Translations under genes and position numbers: made by a program
Source: Forficula auricularia
Taxonomy: Eukaryota > Arthropoda > Insecta > Dermaptera > Forficulidae
Reading direction: 5' to 3'
Length of the DNA: 64,000 bases
NCBI GenBank assembly: GCA_024734495.1
Contig: JALMQS010000104.1
Span: 1,364,001 to 1,428,000, forward strand
In this document: positions 45,907-56,450 of the stretch, piece after piece
Numbering within the stretch: position 1 is the first letter of the stretch
Layout of the letters: the number at the start of each line of letters is the position of its first letter
The notes under the pieces: model-generated
The model's database searches: none
Told to the model about the DNA's origin: nothing
What the model saw: only the letters and a program-made list of their open reading frames with translations

Positions 45907-46006
45907 NNNNNNNNNNNNNNNNNNNNNNNNNNNNNNNNNNNNNNNNNNNNNNNNNNNNNNNNNNNNNNNNNNNNNNNNNNNNNNNNNNNNNNNNNNNNNN
46001 NNNNNN
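45907..46006. other. Assembly gap (100 N)
   Basis: Exactly 100 undetermined bases, the usual placeholder for a gap of unknown size. Frames called across it are artefacts. Confidence 0.98.
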
Positions 46007-46215
46007 GTTGGGGTGCTGGGTGGGTTTCGGGGAGTATGGTGGGTTGGAGTGGGGGGTGAGGTTTGGATTCTGTGGTTGGGGGCGGGGTTGGGCACGGTTT
46101 CATGGTGCGGGGTAGGGGTGCTGGATGGGTCGGGGGGAGTGTAGTGTGAGGGTGGGATTCGTGGGTTGGGGGTCCAGGGGGCGTGCCCCTGGCTAGCAAG
46201 AAGGCCGCCGAAGGC
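46007..46215. repeat. G-rich block beside the gap
   Basis: Extremely G-rich on the plus strand, built from GGGTTGGGG / GGTGGG-type units with several runs of three or more G, giving G-quadruplex potential. It ends with a palindromic CCAGGGGGCGTGCCCCTGG and a GC-rich tail. Its complement resembles the C-rich tract at 961-1075. The minus-strand proline/threonine-rich frame is a by-product of composition. It may be a minisatellite that broke the assembly. Confidence 0.6.
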
Positions 46216-46272
46216 ATGCCTTGCAGCTACTAGTTTATAAGCGGAAAGAGGGTAGTGAAAAAGTTAATGCTT

Positions 46273-47712
46273 CTTTGTCATTCCAATGAAAGTTGAGAAC
46301 GTCTCACTCGCCCTAAGACCTAAGCATAAAATCTGTTTTATCGCATCAAAGAGGAGAAGTGGGGATGGGACTGTTCATTCGACTCCCAAGAAACAGTAAA
46401 GTGCTTACTACGAGGATATTACCTAACGCCAAGGTGCCCGCACATAATTTCTTTATTTACTTAAGTTAAGAATTTTTAGTAGAGATGAGGAAAAGTGCCT
46501 GCTGCGATGAACGACTTCTCTGCTGTCGAAAAGTCTGTCAAAAACATTCGGCCTTTAATATTCTATAAAACACCAAGATAAATTTTGAAGCGTTTATCTA
46601 TGTTAGAGAAGTAATAATCTTTAAAGGTTCATTAAGCTGAAACTTATAATGAAAATACAATTTTGATCTTCCCTAAATTGCAGATAAAATTATTTTCAAA
46701 TTCATTTATTATGAGATTAGAACATTCTTCTTCATATTATTCTTAGGCTAAAAGAAAAGCATTTTTGTTTTTATTAATCTATAATAATTATGAAGGAAAA
46801 TCTTTTATTTTAACTTTTAAATTTGAAAATAAAAATGAAAACTTTTTCAAACTAGGTTTTCTCACTGCAAATGATTTGGTAATTTATTATCAGCGAACGC
46901 TAAGAGCTAGATAGTTCAAACTAGGCAAAATTATGAAACTTATTAACATATAGGTTCAGGGGTTCCCAAACTTTTCTGAGTTGCGGCGCCAAAGTAAAAG
47001 TAGGTACATAATATCAAACAAATATCGTATTTGGTTTCTCTAAATACTCTTGTATTAGAATCGATAAAAATATCTTGTGAATTAATAGTTTATTTTTCGA
47101 CGAAAATAAAAAATTCAGATTGTATATATTTCAGATTTTTTCGAGGGTGTCAAAGTTAAAAATTTTCGGTTTATATATGTCTGTTCGTAAGTAAGAGATA
47201 AAAAATGAATAATAAATAAATTTTTAGCTTCTAGCTTTATTGTTGTCTAGTTAGGTCAAATGTCTTGCTTAAATTAAATATGAAGCTTCGCGGCGCGCCT
47301 GTGAAGAGGCCGCGGCTCCCCTGGGCGCCGCGGCGCACAGTTTGGGAACATCTGATTTAGGTACTTGTCTGTCTTTCAGCTAAACTTTTCGATTTGAAAT
47401 AAGGAGTAAAAAGAGCTTCAAAATGACATATTTTTAGGTGATTCGTTTATTTTTAAAAGTCGTGTGAGATCGGCCAAAGGTCAGATGCACTTTTGCACCT
47501 AGTAGAAAAAAATGGAAAAAACATTCTATTCAGAATAATTTTAATAATTGGTCTTTGTCATTGCAATGAAAGTTGAGAACCTCTCAATCGCCCTAAGACC
47601 TAAGTATAAATATGTTTTATCCCTACAAAGCAGAAAAGAAATGGGGATGGGACTGTTTATTCGATGAGAGTAAAGTGCCTACTACAAGGAAATTACCATA
47701 CGCCCGGATATA
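46273..47712 (+). repeat. Direct repeat pair of about 165 bases
   Basis: 46273-46445 and 47552-47712 share CTTTGTCATT, AATGAAAGTTGAGAAC, CGCCCTAAGACCTAAG, GGGGATGGGACTGTT and GTAAAGTGC. The composition is less AT-rich than average. Between them lie the hAT-like element and AT-rich DNA. Not recognised; perhaps the remnants of one longer repeat. Confidence 0.65.
46956..47354. mobile_element. hAT-like MITE with CAGGGGTTCCCAAACT ends
   Basis: Starts TCAGGGGTTCCCAAACTTTT and ends CACAGTTTGGGAACATCTG. The subterminal GC-rich blocks (GCGGCGCC, GCCGCGGCGC) are common in hAT-type ends. The flanks ATATAGGT and ATTTAGGT differ at one base and fit an 8-bp duplication. About 400 bp, no transposase. Confidence 0.7.
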
Positions 47713-48316
47713 TGATTTTTTCATATAATAATAATAATTATTATAATATTAATTCTATAGAGTATCACTTAAAAAACTCAACTAAGACCTTTTAAATTAC
47801 GTTTAAATAGGATTGTGTTAGTCATCATGAATTATAATATATATATTATATACGGAACCCTCGGTATGCCAGCCCAACTCGCAGATGTCAGTATTTCGGA
47901 AATCCAGAGACATAAAAAATATGTACTTTTAAATGGCTTTACTCCACGTTAAAGATATTTCTAAGCATGAATATGCAAAAAAAATGAAAATTTTTCAAGT
48001 ATCATATTCTGGTAACTAGTCCTCCGGCCGTACCATATGAAATCTCAAAGACCCTGTCATTATAGCCGATTCATTTCATTTCAAACTTCTCTATCATTCC
48101 TAGTATTTTCATTCACTTTTTCAATTTTATCTTGTAACTTTCCTATCACTATTTATTAACATGATATAATCAGTGATAAAACTTAATTAATTAAAACAAA
48201 ACCGCCCTCTTAATTAATTCCAAGTATTTGCAACGCCAATAGCATGGATATGCAATGAAATTTGAAACATTCCTGACGCTCTTTCATATTTGCCAAAAAT
48301 TCCTTTGTTTTTGCAG
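47713..48316. other. Stretch without recognised genes
   Basis: AT-rich leading into the candidate exon. The last 15 bases form a pyrimidine-rich acceptor. Confidence 0.4.
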
Positions 48317-48400
48317 TATCCTTGACACAGCAGCTGTCTCTTCTAAATCCTTTCCCGCATCTCAAGTCAAGCTCTTTTTAAAGGCAGCTGAGAATACTAG
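48317..48400 (+). CDS. Candidate internal exon, 84 bp
   Basis: Bounded by a strong acceptor (TCCTTTGTTTTTGCAG) and a good donor (AG|GTAAGC). The length is a multiple of three and the second frame is fully open, encoding ILDTAAVSSKSFPASQ-VKLFLKAAENT plus split codons (phase 1 in, phase 1 out). Composition is close to 46% GC by eye, against strongly AT-rich flanks. I do not recognise the peptide. Its phase is compatible with the segment at 56451, but that reading meets a stop just before the next donor. This is the best host-exon candidate, still unproven. Confidence 0.4.
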
Positions 48401-49292
48401 GTAAGCTATTGTTTTAGATGGATTATTTTGAACAGATACTTTAGAGAAATAGAAACAATAGGCAAAGCCAAGATTTACTAGTTGTTGTAATAAATAAGTT
48501 GTATACCGGTTTTAATCTTTTGCAATTTGATAATGCCCTGTTAGTAAATTATATACATAGTATGCAAGCTCGAAGCTTCGGCTTGAAGATTCTGCCCCTC
48601 TTGGGAGATTGTCAATTTGTCTTCGGGCATTCTCGCTAGTGTTCATGTTTTTTCGGCTGCTCATAGTCGTCTTTTATATAGTATAGATTTATAGATAGAT
48701 ATACAGCTCACAAGGAACTTACTGTAAAATACTGTTTAGTAGGCAACCAATATTACACGAAACAATTGCATATTTTTTTCAATGTCAAAATTAATTTGAT
48801 CAATCATGAATTGTTTTCGTTTTGATTAATAAACATTCCTTAATTAGTCAATACGCCAGGCAGATAAGCAAATTAACTCGAAGTTTTTTTGATTTGTCAT
48901 ATCTACAAATTTCTGAAACGTAGATGAAAATTATTTTCAAACATTAATTTTTTCGGTCTATCAGTTTGGATTAAGATATTTACATCAAATCAAAAACATG
49001 AAGCACGCTCAGGTGTCAAAATATTTTTATTTTCAAACCGAATAACTGATTAATGATACTTTCTAGCTTGAGAACTTCAAGTTAAAAGTGGAGGAAATCA
49101 GATATAAATCGAATTGTCATATGAGCTCTCGAACGGTTGTAACTAATTAGGTGAAAGTCAGTATGAATATAAGTCATAATATACTGCACCTCTGAACTAA
49201 GTTTCAACTGTCTAACTCAAAGCATTGCATGACAAAATATTCAAATATCTTCAAAATTCGCATATAGTTAGTTGCAATGCGTAGCAAATTTT
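48401..49292. other. Stretch without recognised genes
   Basis: AT-rich; 48560-48670 is more balanced but without a frame. Possible intron of the candidate exon upstream. Confidence 0.4.
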
Positions 49293-49456
49293 CATGTGGG
49301 GGGGGGGGTCAATCCACAAAGCAAAATATTTAGTTGGGATTTTTATTTTTAATTAACATGAAATATATTTAATTACTGTTAGTTTCCCTTAAGAAATGGT
49401 TTGTCGTTTCCGTTATTCATCCCATGAGCTGAGGTTCTGACCCCCCATCCCCCCAT
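49293..49456. repeat. Dispersed repeat R4, compact copy
   Basis: Begins TTTCATGT, a G run and TCAATCCACAAAGC. Ends GAGGTTCTGACC, a C run and CATGG. The ends are loosely inverted. It contains the uninterrupted site ATGAAATATATTTAATTA, which in the copy at 6.9 kb carries the hammerhead unit. Confidence 0.7.
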
Positions 49457-50596
49457 GGCTATCCCAATGGTTAGTTGACTATATAATCAAAAGAAGAAAA
49501 TATTTTTTTCTGCTTGTATCAAAGCAACATTAATAAGTTAACAATATTCGTGATTTATTTTAAGTAAAATATTTTGACAGGCAATTCCATCTATCAGGGC
49601 ATTATTAAATATTTTTATGTTATGTGGAAAAATCCGAAAAAATATCCTTCTTAAGTGATAATAGCCAAAAATTTAAGATAAAAAAGTTTTTATTTTTTTA
49701 TTTTAATGGATTGGCTTTGGATACTCTATAGTACTATAGTCCATTTATAGTTAGTTTCCATTTAACATAGTATGATGATTTTTTTAGCATGGGTTAGTAG
49801 GTTTTTCAGAGTTAAAATAAAAGAACTGTTTTTAAAAGTAGTAATTTTTAGCCTTGAACAGCTTCTTTAATTTTCAAATAAATACGAACTATTTAATAAT
49901 ATTTTTGATGATACAGATTATTTTAATGATTTTGTTCTTTATTATCAAATATTTTTATTTTTGCTTTCGTTATAAAACATATAATTGCTTTGAATCTCAA
50001 AATTATTATTCAAACAACCCGTTTACGCACACTCTTTAAATCTTAAATGTTCCACCTTTAACAGCACCCCAAAAGTTAATGGTTCTATTCATCTCATTAA
50101 TTCCAACTTCAAATTTAATGTTGAGCTATTCATAAATTTCCTGAATTCACGAATTATGATTGGCGTTTAGAAATATTTTATTTTTGTGCTTGCTGTTGGT
50201 ATGTATGCATTTTTCCAATTTTAAAAAATTGTTTGCTTCGTGAAAATATATGATCGATTTAAACGGATGATATAAATTATGCTTTTAAGGGAATCGAGAC
50301 ACGAGATAAAAATTCCAATAAAAATATTCTCTTTATCACAAGCATCGCTTGAGGTAGAATTTAAATAAATATTTTTATTCATATTTATTTCTCTAAGTAT
50401 TCCATCACTACAAAGAAAGTAAACTTGATACAACGTACTCCTGACTCCGCCTTGGAGTTCGGATTTCCTTTGCATTTTTCTTTAATTATTCTGAAAAATA
50501 AAAAAAGAGAAGAGTATTACTTATTTAAAGCCCTTCAGAGCTTGGATTAAAATTATAAATGAATAGAAAGAGCTCAAAAGAAACATTTAAATAATG
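49457..50596. other. Stretch without recognised genes
   Basis: AT-rich. The minus frame at 50221-50475 (84 codons) has mixed composition but no recognised family or splice context. Confidence 0.4.
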
Positions 50597-51815
50597 GGAT
50601 ACTATTTAAACGGTGGATCATTGAATGGAATGCTGCTAATTTATGTGACATTGGTCGACAAGCCATGTTGTGAATTACGGTATCTGTAGATGTATCTTTC
50701 CTATAAATTTCGAATGTGTGTTTATTTTCTTCAATTTTAATTTTAAGGTCTAAATAATTTAATGTTTTTTCTTTTTCCTTTTCCACGGTAAATTTGATTT
50801 TTTCATGTAATGAATTTATATGTTTTATGAATTTATTGAGAATTCTTTCAGTCCCTGTCCATAAGACAATCACATCGTCAACATATCTATAATAATATTT
50901 GATATATTGAGAGAATTCGCACTTTATATTTAAAAATTGTTTTTCGAAATGTTTTAGGAAAATTTCGGCAAATAATGGTGACAGAGGGTTTCCGATTGCT
51001 AAACCATTTTTTTGTTCATAAAATTTATCGTTGTATTGGAAAAAATTGTGATTTAGACATAACTCCATTAAATCACTTAGGTCTGTTTTTCTTTTATGTT
51101 CAAATTTGGACATGTATAAATTATCTGGTCAACTAGGTCTTTTGTTTCTGAAGGGGGGACGTTTGTAAATAAACTTATGATATCTAAAGAGATTAATTTT
51201 GCGTTATTGGGGATATCTATGTTTTTAATTTTATTTATTAAGTCTAATGAATTTAAAATTGAGTGATCTGGTTGAAAATTAGTTTTTCTTTGAAGATTTT
51301 ATTTAGGCTTTTGGCTAATTTTGTTACACACGCTCCTGAGTAGCTTACTACAGGTCTAATTGGTATTTCGTCTAGTTTTTCCGATTTATGAATTTTCGGA
51401 AGGGAATACAATCTAGGACACTTTGGGTTCTTTTCTATTAACGACATTTTTGGTTTTTTCGTTTAAAATTTTGGAATTTTTAATTTTGTCCCTAACTAAT
51501 TTGTTATATTTATTTACTGGGTTTTTAATTTGATTGAAATTTTGTGTTTTCAAGAAGGTTTCGGTTTTCTCTTTATAAATTTTTTGATCTAGTATAACTA
51601 TTGAATTTCCTTTGTCACTTTTTACTACTGTTAAATTGTTTTCCTTAATTTTTGATTTTAGTGATTTTATTGTTTTATTTTCCGAATAATTGATTTTGTT
51701 CCTATTTTTTTCTATTTCTTGTCCTAGGATTTTAGCACAAATTGTTTTGTTGGTGTCATTTTTCCTATTTTTTTATTAACGATGCTGCCACACTAATAGC
51801 GATTGTCATCTAATT
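50597..51815 (-). pseudogene. Inverted partial Penelope-like reverse transcriptase
   Basis: Near-identical reverse copy of about 52110-53328 of the downstream element. It retains the SLPKIHKSEKLDE, LAIGNPLSPLFAE and YRYVDDVIVLW motifs. Coding is broken into 51253-51447 and 50574-51113 by single-base differences in A/T runs (near 51287, 51093 and 51449). The left edge at about 50597 breaks off in mid-gene; the right edge near 51806-51815 is more diverged. Head-to-head partial copies are a known feature of Penelope-like insertions. Confidence 0.88.
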
Positions 51816-51883
51816 TCATTTATTACACCCTTGTGAATTTGATACAGTAGACTACTCAAGTAAGAGATAGGATAGATAGTATA

Positions 51884-53653
51884 ATGAAAATAAAAACCGA
51901 CAAAATTAATAAAAAGTTACAAAATTTAGAAAAACATAGGAATCAACAAAAAGAAAAAAATTTCAAAAATAATCCTACTAACCCAAAATTCCAATTCAAC
52001 GATAGAATAAAAAACTATTCAAACACCGTTTTCACAGAAACCGAAAAGAACGTCCTGAATAAAGGTCTAAAACATTGCGTAGAAAAACCAATTAGACAAA
52101 ACGAAATAGAGGACATCGCTATTAATATGGCAGCATCGTTAATAAAAAATAGGGAAAATGACACCAACAAAACAATTTGTGCTAAAATCCTAGGACAAGA
52201 AATAGAAAAAAATAGGAACAAAATCAATTATTCGGAAAATAAAACAATAAAATCACTAAAATCAAAAATTAAGGAAAACAATTTAACAGTAGTAAAAAGT
52301 GACAAAGGAAATTCAATAGTTATACTAGATCAAAAAATTTATAAAGAGAAAACCGAAACCTTCTTGAAAACACAAAATTTCAATCAAATTAAAAACCCAG
52401 TAAATAAATATAACAAATTAGTTAGGGACAAAATTAAAAATTCCAAAATTTTAAACGAAAAAACCAAAATGTCGTTAATAGAAAAGAACCCAAAGTGTCC
52501 TAGATTGTATTCCCTTCCGAAAATTCATAAATCGGAAAAACTAGACGAAATACCAATTAGACCTGTAGTAAGCTACTCAGGAGCGTGTGTAACAAAATTA
52601 GCCAAAAGCCTAAATAAAATCTTCAAAGAAAAAACTAATTTTCAACCAGATCACTCAATTTTAAATTCATTAGACTTAATAAATAAAATTAAAAACATAG
52701 ATATCCCCAATAACGCAAAATTAATCTCTTTAGATATCATAAGTTTATTTACAAACGTCCCCCCTTCAGAAACAAAAGACCTAGTTGACCAGATAATTTA
52801 TACATGTCCAAATTTGAACATAAAAGAAAAAACAGACCTAAGTGATTTAATGGAGTTATGTCTAAATCACAATTTTTTCCAATACAACGATAAATTTTAT
52901 GAACAAAAAAATGGTTTAGCAATCGGAAACCCTCTGTCACCATTATTTGCCGAAATTTTCCTAAAACATTTCGAAAAACAATTTTTAAATATAAAGTGCG
53001 AATTCTCTCAATATATCAAATATTATTATAGATATGTTGACGATGTGATTGTCTTATGGACAGGGACTGAAAGAATTCTCAATAAATTCATAAAACATAT
53101 AAATTCATTACATGAAAAAATCAAATTTACCGTGGAAAAGGAAAAAGAAAAAACATTAAATTATTTAGACCTTAAAATTAAAATTGAAGAAAATAAACAC
53201 ACATTCGAAATTTATAGGAAAGATACATCTACAGATACCGTAATTCACAACATGGCTTGTCGACCAATGTCACATAAATTAGCAGCATTCCATTCAATGA
53301 TCCACCGTTTAAATAGTATCCCATTAAAGAAAGAGCATTTTTTAACAGAACTAGAGATAATCAAAGAAATAGCTATAAATAATGGTTATGAAAGCAATTT
53401 AATAGATCAAATATTAAAAGGTAAAATTCAAAAATCAAATTTAAATTTAATCTATTCACAAAATTCACAAATTAAAGATCTGCCAAAACTAATATTACCA
53501 TATTATGGTAAGATGTCCGAAAGAATAAAGCATAAATTAAAATCTTTAGGGTACGCAACAATCTTTAGATCACCATATACATTAGGAAGTGAATTAAGTC
53601 AAATTAAAGATAAAATTCCGGAAAATGAAAAATCCAGTGTGTATATAAATTGA
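51884..53653 (+). CDS. Penelope-like element reverse transcriptase
   Basis: A 589-residue reverse transcriptase of the Penelope-like class, related to telomerase reverse transcriptase. It copies its RNA into DNA at target sites. The N-terminus is lysine/asparagine-rich and basic. Motifs: VVKSDKGNSIVILD (about 135-150), CPRLYSLPKIHK and IPIRPVVSYSG (about 205-230), motif A SLDIISLFTNVP (Asp near 284), motif B KNGLAIGNPLSPLFAEIF (about 345), motif C YRYVDDVIVLW (about 382-392), then LNYLDLKI and an extended thumb ending near SPYTLGSELSQI. Both catalytic Asp sites are present. The frame stops where the GIY-YIG endonuclease should begin, because of a one-base shift at about 53650. The ATG is the first in a long open frame; there may be additional upstream sequence in the normal element. 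Confidence 0.93.
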   Translation: MKIKTDKINKKLQNLEKHRNQQKEKNFKNNPTNPKFQFNDRIKNYSNTVFTETEKNVLNKGLKHCVEKPIRQNEIEDIAINMAASLIKNRENDTNKTICAKILGQEIEKNRNKINYSENKTIKSLKSKIKENNLTVVKSDKGNSIVILDQKIYKEKTETFLKTQNFNQIKNPVNKYNKLVRDKIKNSKILNEKTKMSLIEKNPKCPRLYSLPKIHKSEKLDEIPIRPVVSYSGACVTKLAKSLNKIFKEKTNFQPDHSILNSLDLINKIKNIDIPNNAKLISLDIISLFTNVPPSETKDLVDQIIYTCPNLNIKEKTDLSDLMELCLNHNFFQYNDKFYEQKNGLAIGNPLSPLFAEIFLKHFEKQFLNIKCEFSQYIKYYYRYVDDVIVLWTGTERILNKFIKHINSLHEKIKFTVEKEKEKTLNYLDLKIKIEENKHTFEIYRKDTSTDTVIHNMACRPMSHKLAAFHSMIHRLNSIPLKKEHFLTELEIIKEIAINNGYESNLIDQILKGKIQKSNLNLIYSQNSQIKDLPKLILPYYGKMSERIKHKLKSLGYATIFRSPYTLGSELSQIKDKIPENEKSSVYIN

Positions 53654-53913
53654 CATGCCAAGATTGCAATGCAACTTATATAGGAAAACGGAAAGAAATT
53701 TATCTATTAGGATCAATGAACACAAGAGAGCCTACAAATTAAAATATGAAAATTATGCATTTTGCAGAGCATTTAAATGCTCACAATCATAGTTTTCCAG
53801 ATCAATCCAAAATTAAATTGATCAAAGAAGTCAATGACCCCTTAATTCTTTCTTTAAAAGAATCCATTGGAAATTTTAAAAATCCTTGGAAAAAAGCCCA
53901 ATTGAATCTTTAA
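53640..53913 (+). pseudogene. Penelope-like GIY-YIG endonuclease domain, frameshifted
   Basis: After the stop of the reverse transcriptase, another frame reads VYKLTCQDCNATYIGK. A further frame reads TERNLSIRINEHKRAYKLKY and then AEHLNAHNHSFPDQ, KLIKEVNDPLILSLKES. This is the C-terminal GIY-YIG nuclease of Penelope-like elements, with the CxxC and YIG residues visible. Three frames are used, so at least two or three single-base shifts (near 53650, 53690 and 53765) separate it from the upstream gene. Without it, nicking for integration would be lost. If the shifts are sequencing errors in A-runs, the element could be intact. Confidence 0.85.
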
Positions 53914-53935
53914 ATGAAAAACTAGAAATTATCAA

Positions 53936-54070
53936 TGACCCTTTTTTAAAAACATTCCATTCATTCAGGTAAAACTCATTAGAAAATGCCTAAACACCCT
54001 TTTTTACCCTTTGACCCTTTTTAAAAACATTCCATTCATTCAGGTAAAACTCATTAGAAAATGCCTAAAC
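53936..54070 (+). repeat. Tandem duplication of about 76 bp
   Basis: TGACCC-T(n)-AAAAACATTCC, ATTCATTCAGGTAAAACTCA and TTAGAAAATGCCTAAAC occur at 53936-53996 and 54012-54070, in the 3' untranslated part of the Penelope-like element. Confidence 0.9.
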
Positions 54071-54204
54071 AAAAGAGCAACCCAGATATTGAGCCAGTTA
54101 TATTCTAATCTCCCAAGAAGAAACATGAAGAAAAAGACATTATATATTTTTCAAAATTTTCTATGTATAAATCTTAATTTGTAACTAATTTGAAATATTT
54201 GTGA

Positions 54205-54247
54205 TAGACTGATGATGAAGGCAATGCCTTCGAAACTATAGTCTCTA
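54205..54247 (+). ncRNA. Hammerhead-like ribozyme core behind the Penelope-like gene
   Basis: TAGA (54205-54208) and TCTA (54244-54247) form stem I. Inside are CTGATGA (54209-54215), T, a perfect 6-bp stem II GAAGGC-AAT-GCCTTC, GAAA (54232-54235), CTATAG and TC, with predicted cleavage after GTC at 54243. Penelope-like elements are known to carry minimal-stem-III hammerhead motifs; ACTATAGT is self-complementary, which suits dimeric action. The extra U before stem II departs from the textbook core. Confidence 0.65.
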
Positions 54248-54323
54248 GAAATAATTAAAAATTATTTTATTTAAAAAACAGAAGACTCTCTCATTTTATT
54301 TTATTTTTAACCTAAAATAAAAA

Positions 54324-54590
54324 GTTTTGTTTTGCCGAGAGTAGCAGAGTTGTTGATTCACAAAGAGAAACAAGAGGTTGTCCTCTGCTTGATGCAAATA
54401 AACATATATACATATATATCAAGATGATATATCTCGTATATATATTATTTATTTGTTTGAAAAACGTGTTGTTTGAAAATGTATGTTTGTCAAACAAATA
54501 AATAATATATATACAGATATATCATCTTGATATATATGTGTATATATTTATGATCAACAGAGGACAACCTGACTCTCTTTGTGTATCGGT
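54324..54590. repeat. Penelope-type foldback
   Basis: Arms at about 54356-54459 and 54489-54585 (GAGGTTGTCCTCTGCTTGAT, TATATCAAGATGATATATC, TATTATTTATTTGTTTGA and complements). It is the same terminal block as 5245-5663 but without the central core. It marks the downstream terminal repeat of the Penelope-like insertion. Confidence 0.75.
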
Positions 54591-56450
54591 AGTATTTTTT
54601 CCAGCTTCATCGCCTGCCTCGCCCACCGTGGGATCATCTTCATCATCATTAATCACTAATAAGTAGAAAATTTAGTTTATTTAGGTTGAAAAAGCGTGAC
54701 ATTGAAATTCGGTTGAAATACAATTTTTCGATTAATTTAAATAAATTTACAAGTTCTAGTCAATTCACATTGTAGATAGATAGATTTAGAAATTGGAGGA
54801 GGAGGGATACGCCATGCCAATGTTGAGAGTATGTGTTTCTGTGTTTGGACCTGCAGTCTCTCTTCCGAATTGGATTCGTGAAGACAACATCTGTGGTGTC
54901 GACCATCTTAGGCCTCTGATGCATTTCTCATTATGTGTTTAACTCTTAAGAATCTGATCTTTATTTCCACCCTTTACACTTTAGAATTAAGATATTCTTC
55001 AGAGAGCTAAGGTGGATGGCATCTTCTTGTTCGATTCACGAAATGAATTCTGAGGGGAGTGACCTATGCGATCTGACTTTTCAAAGATTGTGGTCCAGGT
55101 CTTTTGCATGTGTCTGTTTTGTGTTTCAATGTTTCCGGAGCCTGATATGTTCTTTGTGTCTGAGGAGGGGTTTGAGGTGGCTCTATGGTCTAGAACTCTA
55201 GGCAGGTCCAGGAAGGTAGTTCCGTGTCTTCTCAGGACTAGCCTGGTGAAGAATCTCGGCTGCCTTGTGGCCAGGGGTACACGCGGTCCCACCGCCTCGA
55301 TTTGGTGGGGGTCCGTATATTACCATTAAAGACAACCCCTTCTCTTAGGTCCTCTCTAGGCTAAGTAGGATCTCTTTCAGCTCGCCCTGGTCTCGTTTAG
55401 TCCGTAATCCAAAAAATCAAGTTCTTCCTCAATGACGCATTTTTCTTCAGGCTCCCAACGTTCAGTCCGTTTAAAAAATAAAAAATAAATTTAACTTTTA
55501 TGTAAGGGTTAAATATTGGATTTCCGTGACCAGAGTGACGATTCGCTCTTTCTTCCGTTCGCTTCATACTTTCAATTCATATGAGTATGAGGCTAACGGA
55601 AGTTACTACTAATCAATTAAGTTGAATGTTACAGAAAGAAATGAAAAACAAGCGGATCTATGTCCAGGGGGAAGATTCCTGATTTTACTCACTCACTCAT
55701 TATTAGCGAAGGTATTTATTGTTTTCTAAAATAATTAATTTATATTTCTTTAAAGAAAGATTATTTGATTTTATATTTAATCAATATACAAAATATGAAT
55801 TATAGTGTATATACGCACTTTTTAGTCTTTTAGTCTATCAATTAGCAAGTTTTCAGGTAAAAACAATACATAGCTTTCGATTTAAGAGCATATACCTACA
55901 ATTACCTTATTTTTCGGACTCTAAGACGGAATTTTTTTCTTCGAAAAATTGCCTTTCAAAATTCTGGTGCGTCTTTTACTCGAAATTAATATAAAATGGT
56001 AAAAATGTTATTTTTTTTAAAAATTGCTTAAAAATTAAGGTGCGTCTTATAGTCCGTAAAATATGGTGTTTATATATTCTACTGGTCAAGTTAAAAAAAC
56101 TAGTGTGTATTTTATTTTTATTTCCAATTTGATATTTAGTCAGGATTATCTTTATTTAAAATATTTTTTAAAAAAGGCTTTTAAAATGCCTTTCAAATTT
56201 CAATTTATGTATCCCTAATTCTAAAAATAATGTAAGCCAAAAATTGTTTTTTGACAGACTATAATCTGGTCTTAACACCAATTTACACAACCAAACACAT
56301 ACTTTTAAAGAATAATTAACTATTTTTACTTAGTAGCTGACTAAATGGGAAGAAAGGTTTTTCTAATTAATTTTGGTTTTCATTTTGAATTTTTATTCTT
56401 AAATTAAATATTATTTCTAAACACTTATCTACTCCAATTTTTCTCTCTAG
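54591..56450. other. Unassigned stretch with a coding-like GC-rich block
   Basis: 54820-55470 is much less AT-rich than average. Its minus strand has a 97-codon frame (54999-55292) rich in arginine and its plus strand an 87-codon frame. Neither shows a family I recognise and no splice pair delimits them. It could be a retroelement ORF1 fragment or a host exon. 55475-56440 is AT-rich, ending in a polypyrimidine acceptor. Confidence 0.4.

Noticed and set aside
45774..46217. 147-codon proline/threonine-rich frame on the minus strand
   Set aside because: It runs through the 100-N gap and derives from G-rich minisatellite-like sequence, so it is an artefact.
54999..55329. Opposed 97- and 87-codon frames in a GC-rich block
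   Set aside because: Coding-like composition but no recognised domain or signals; kept only as an unassigned block.
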